Shown here: positions 62,627 through 64,000 of the stretch, in pieces
Layout of the letters: each line of letters opens with the position of its first letter
How positions within the stretch are numbered: position 1 is the first letter of the stretch
DNA from: Pachyseris speciosa
Lineage: Eukaryota; Cnidaria; Anthozoa; Scleractinia; Pachyseridae
DNA: 64,000 bases
Reading direction: 5' to 3'
NCBI GenBank assembly: GCA_016490735.1
Contig: JAEMWC010000214.1
Location: forward strand, 761,501-825,500
Program-made: the position numbers and the translations under genes
Notes under the pieces: generated by a model
Databases searched by the model: none
What the model was told of the DNA's origin: nothing
What the model saw: the letters and a program-made list of their open reading frames with translations, nothing else

Positions 62627-64000
62627 AAATAGTGAATGGTTCTTCCTCCAATAGGCTCCAGTGTCGAGCCTGTCAGATTAAGCAACAATGGGGAATGTTT
62701 CCTCTCCCAATAGGCTCGAGTGTCGATCTTGTCAGATAAGCAACAATGGCGAATGGTTCCTCTCCCAATAGGCTCCAGTGGCGAGCCTTTCAGATAAGCA
62801 ACAATAGCGAATGGTTCCTCTCACAACAGGCCGTAGTGTCGAGCCTGGCAGATAAGCAAAAGTAGCAAATGGTTCCTCTCCCAATACGCTCCATTGTCGA
62901 GCCTCTCAGATAAGCAACAATGGCGAATGGTTCCTCTCCCAGTAGGCTCCAGTGTTGAGCCTGCCAGATAAGCAACAACGGCGAATGGTTCCTCTCCCAA
63001 TAGGCTCCATTTTCGAGCCTCTCAGATAAGCAACAATAGCGAATGATTCCTCTCCCAGTAGGCTCGAGTGTCAAGCCTGACAGAAAAGCAACAATACCGA
63101 ATAGTTCCTCTCCGAGTAGGCTTCAGTGTCGAGCCTGTCAGATAAGCGACAATGGCGAATTGTTTCTCTTCGAATAGGCTCCCGTGTCGAGCCTGTGAGA
63201 TAAGCATCAATGCAAAATGGTTCCTCTCCCAATAGGCTCCAGTGCTGAACCTGTTAGATAAGCAACAATGGCGAATGGTTCCTCTCTCAATAGGGAATAG
63301 TCCCTCTTCCAATAGGCTCCAGTGTCGTGCCTGTCAGATAACAAACAATGGCGAATTGTTTCTCTGCCAATAGGTTCCACTGTTGAGCCTGTTAGATAAA
63401 CAACAACGGCGAATTGTTCCTCTCCCAATACTGTCCAATGTCGAGCCTGTCAGATAAGCAACAATGATAAATGGGTCCTCTCAGAAACAGGCTCCAGTGT
63501 CGAGCCTGTCAGATAAGCAACAATACCGAATGGTTCCTCTCCCAATAATCAACAGTGTCGAGCCTTTGAGATAAGCAACAATGGCGAATGGTTCCTCTCC
63601 CAATAGGGTCCAGTGTGGAGCCTATCAGATAAGCAACAATGGCGAATTGTTCCTCTCTCAATATGGTCCAGTGTCGAACCTGCCAGATAAGCAACAATAG
63701 GGAATAGTCCCTCTTCCAATAGGCTCCAGTGTCGTCCCTGTCAGGTAAGAAACAATGGCGAATTGTTTCTCTGCCAATAGGTTCCAGTCTTGAGCCTGTC
63801 AGATAAGCAACAATGGTGAATGGTTCCTAATAGGCTCCAGTGTCGAGCCTGTCAGATAAGCAACAATGGGAAATGGGCTATCTCGGAAATAGGCTCCAAT
63901 GTCGAGCATGTCAGATAAGCAACAATGCCGAATGGTTCCTCTCCCAATAATCTCCAGTGTCGAGCCTTTGAGATAAGCAACAATGGCGAATGGTTCCTCT

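Larger units (their letters stand above)
61925..64000 (-). repeat. 58-bp minisatellite array, open at window end
   Basis: About 30 imperfect copies of a 58-bp unit containing GATAAGCAACAATGGCGAAT, 'ggttcctctcccaatagg' and GGCTCCAGTGTCGAGCCT. The last piece forms a 6-bp stem hairpin (AGGCTC/GAGCCT). The array is interrupted by two elements at 62333-62626 and continues past 64000. Long minus-strand frames over it are artefacts of the repeat. Confidence 0.95.

Noticed and set aside
61959..63697. Minus-strand frames of 60-147 codons in the minisatellite
   Set aside because: Repeat-derived; the 58-bp period is not a multiple of three and stops are avoided only by chance of copy variation.
61925..64000. 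CRISPR-like array
   Set aside because: Units are contiguous tandem repeats of 58 bp without unique spacers, in a eukaryotic context.

Overview
The window looks like nuclear DNA of a marine invertebrate, most likely an anthozoan cnidarian (stony coral or anemone). It has short exons with GT/AG introns, it is AT-rich, and it is dense with tRNA-headed SINEs, TIR/foldback elements, DIRS, Gypsy, LINE and Polinton-type elements. There is no bacterial gene organisation. The cnidarian assignment is inferred from the repeat style and protein flavour; no search was run.

The one clear conserved host gene is a plus-strand DHX8/Prp22-type spliceosomal DEAH helicase. Seven phase-consistent exons are visible between 26.4 and 60.3 kb. 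They encode an RS/RD-rich segment, a complete S1 RNA-binding domain split over two exons, and the linker before the helicase core. The 5' exons and the helicase core are not seen and probably lie outside the window.

The rest is mobile DNA, region by region. 0-2.6 kb: decayed DIRS-like retrotransposon (minus). 3.8-5.1 kb: two tRNA-headed SINEs. 9.3-14.1 kb: a three-exon gene for a large RNase H-fold, transposase-like protein, broken by one frameshift and one stop, with a Harbinger-type MITE in its first intron. 15.4-21.3 kb: a young Gypsy LTR retrotransposon (minus; 176-bp LTRs with 2 differences; 4-bp GTAC target duplication) inserted in an older repeat whose uninterrupted paralogue lies at about 8.0-8.7 kb. 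22.4-25.8 kb: piggyBac-type and foldback MITEs. 28.25-42.2 kb: a 14-kb Polinton/adintovirus-like endogenous virus filling one DHX8 intron. 43.3-44.2 kb: a duplicated unit carrying TCAC microsatellites. 44.7-47.1 kb: a divergent pair, a HIRAN-domain gene and a pogo/Tigger-like transposase. 47.8-50.3 kb: foldback, Mutator-type and piggyBac-type MITEs. 54.0-56.4 kb: an L1/Tx1-like LINE remnant with a MITE nested in it. 61.9-64.0 kb: a 58-bp minisatellite running off the end.

The endogenous virus keeps recognisable DNA polymerase B, integrase, packaging ATPase, penton-like and major capsid proteins, adenain-like protease, phospholipase A2, a tail-fibre-like protein and several small unknown ORFs. 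Nearly all carry stops or frameshifts and the integrase has lost its catalytic core, so the copy is dead. Many frameshifts in the youngest elements fall at homopolymers, so some could be assembly errors.
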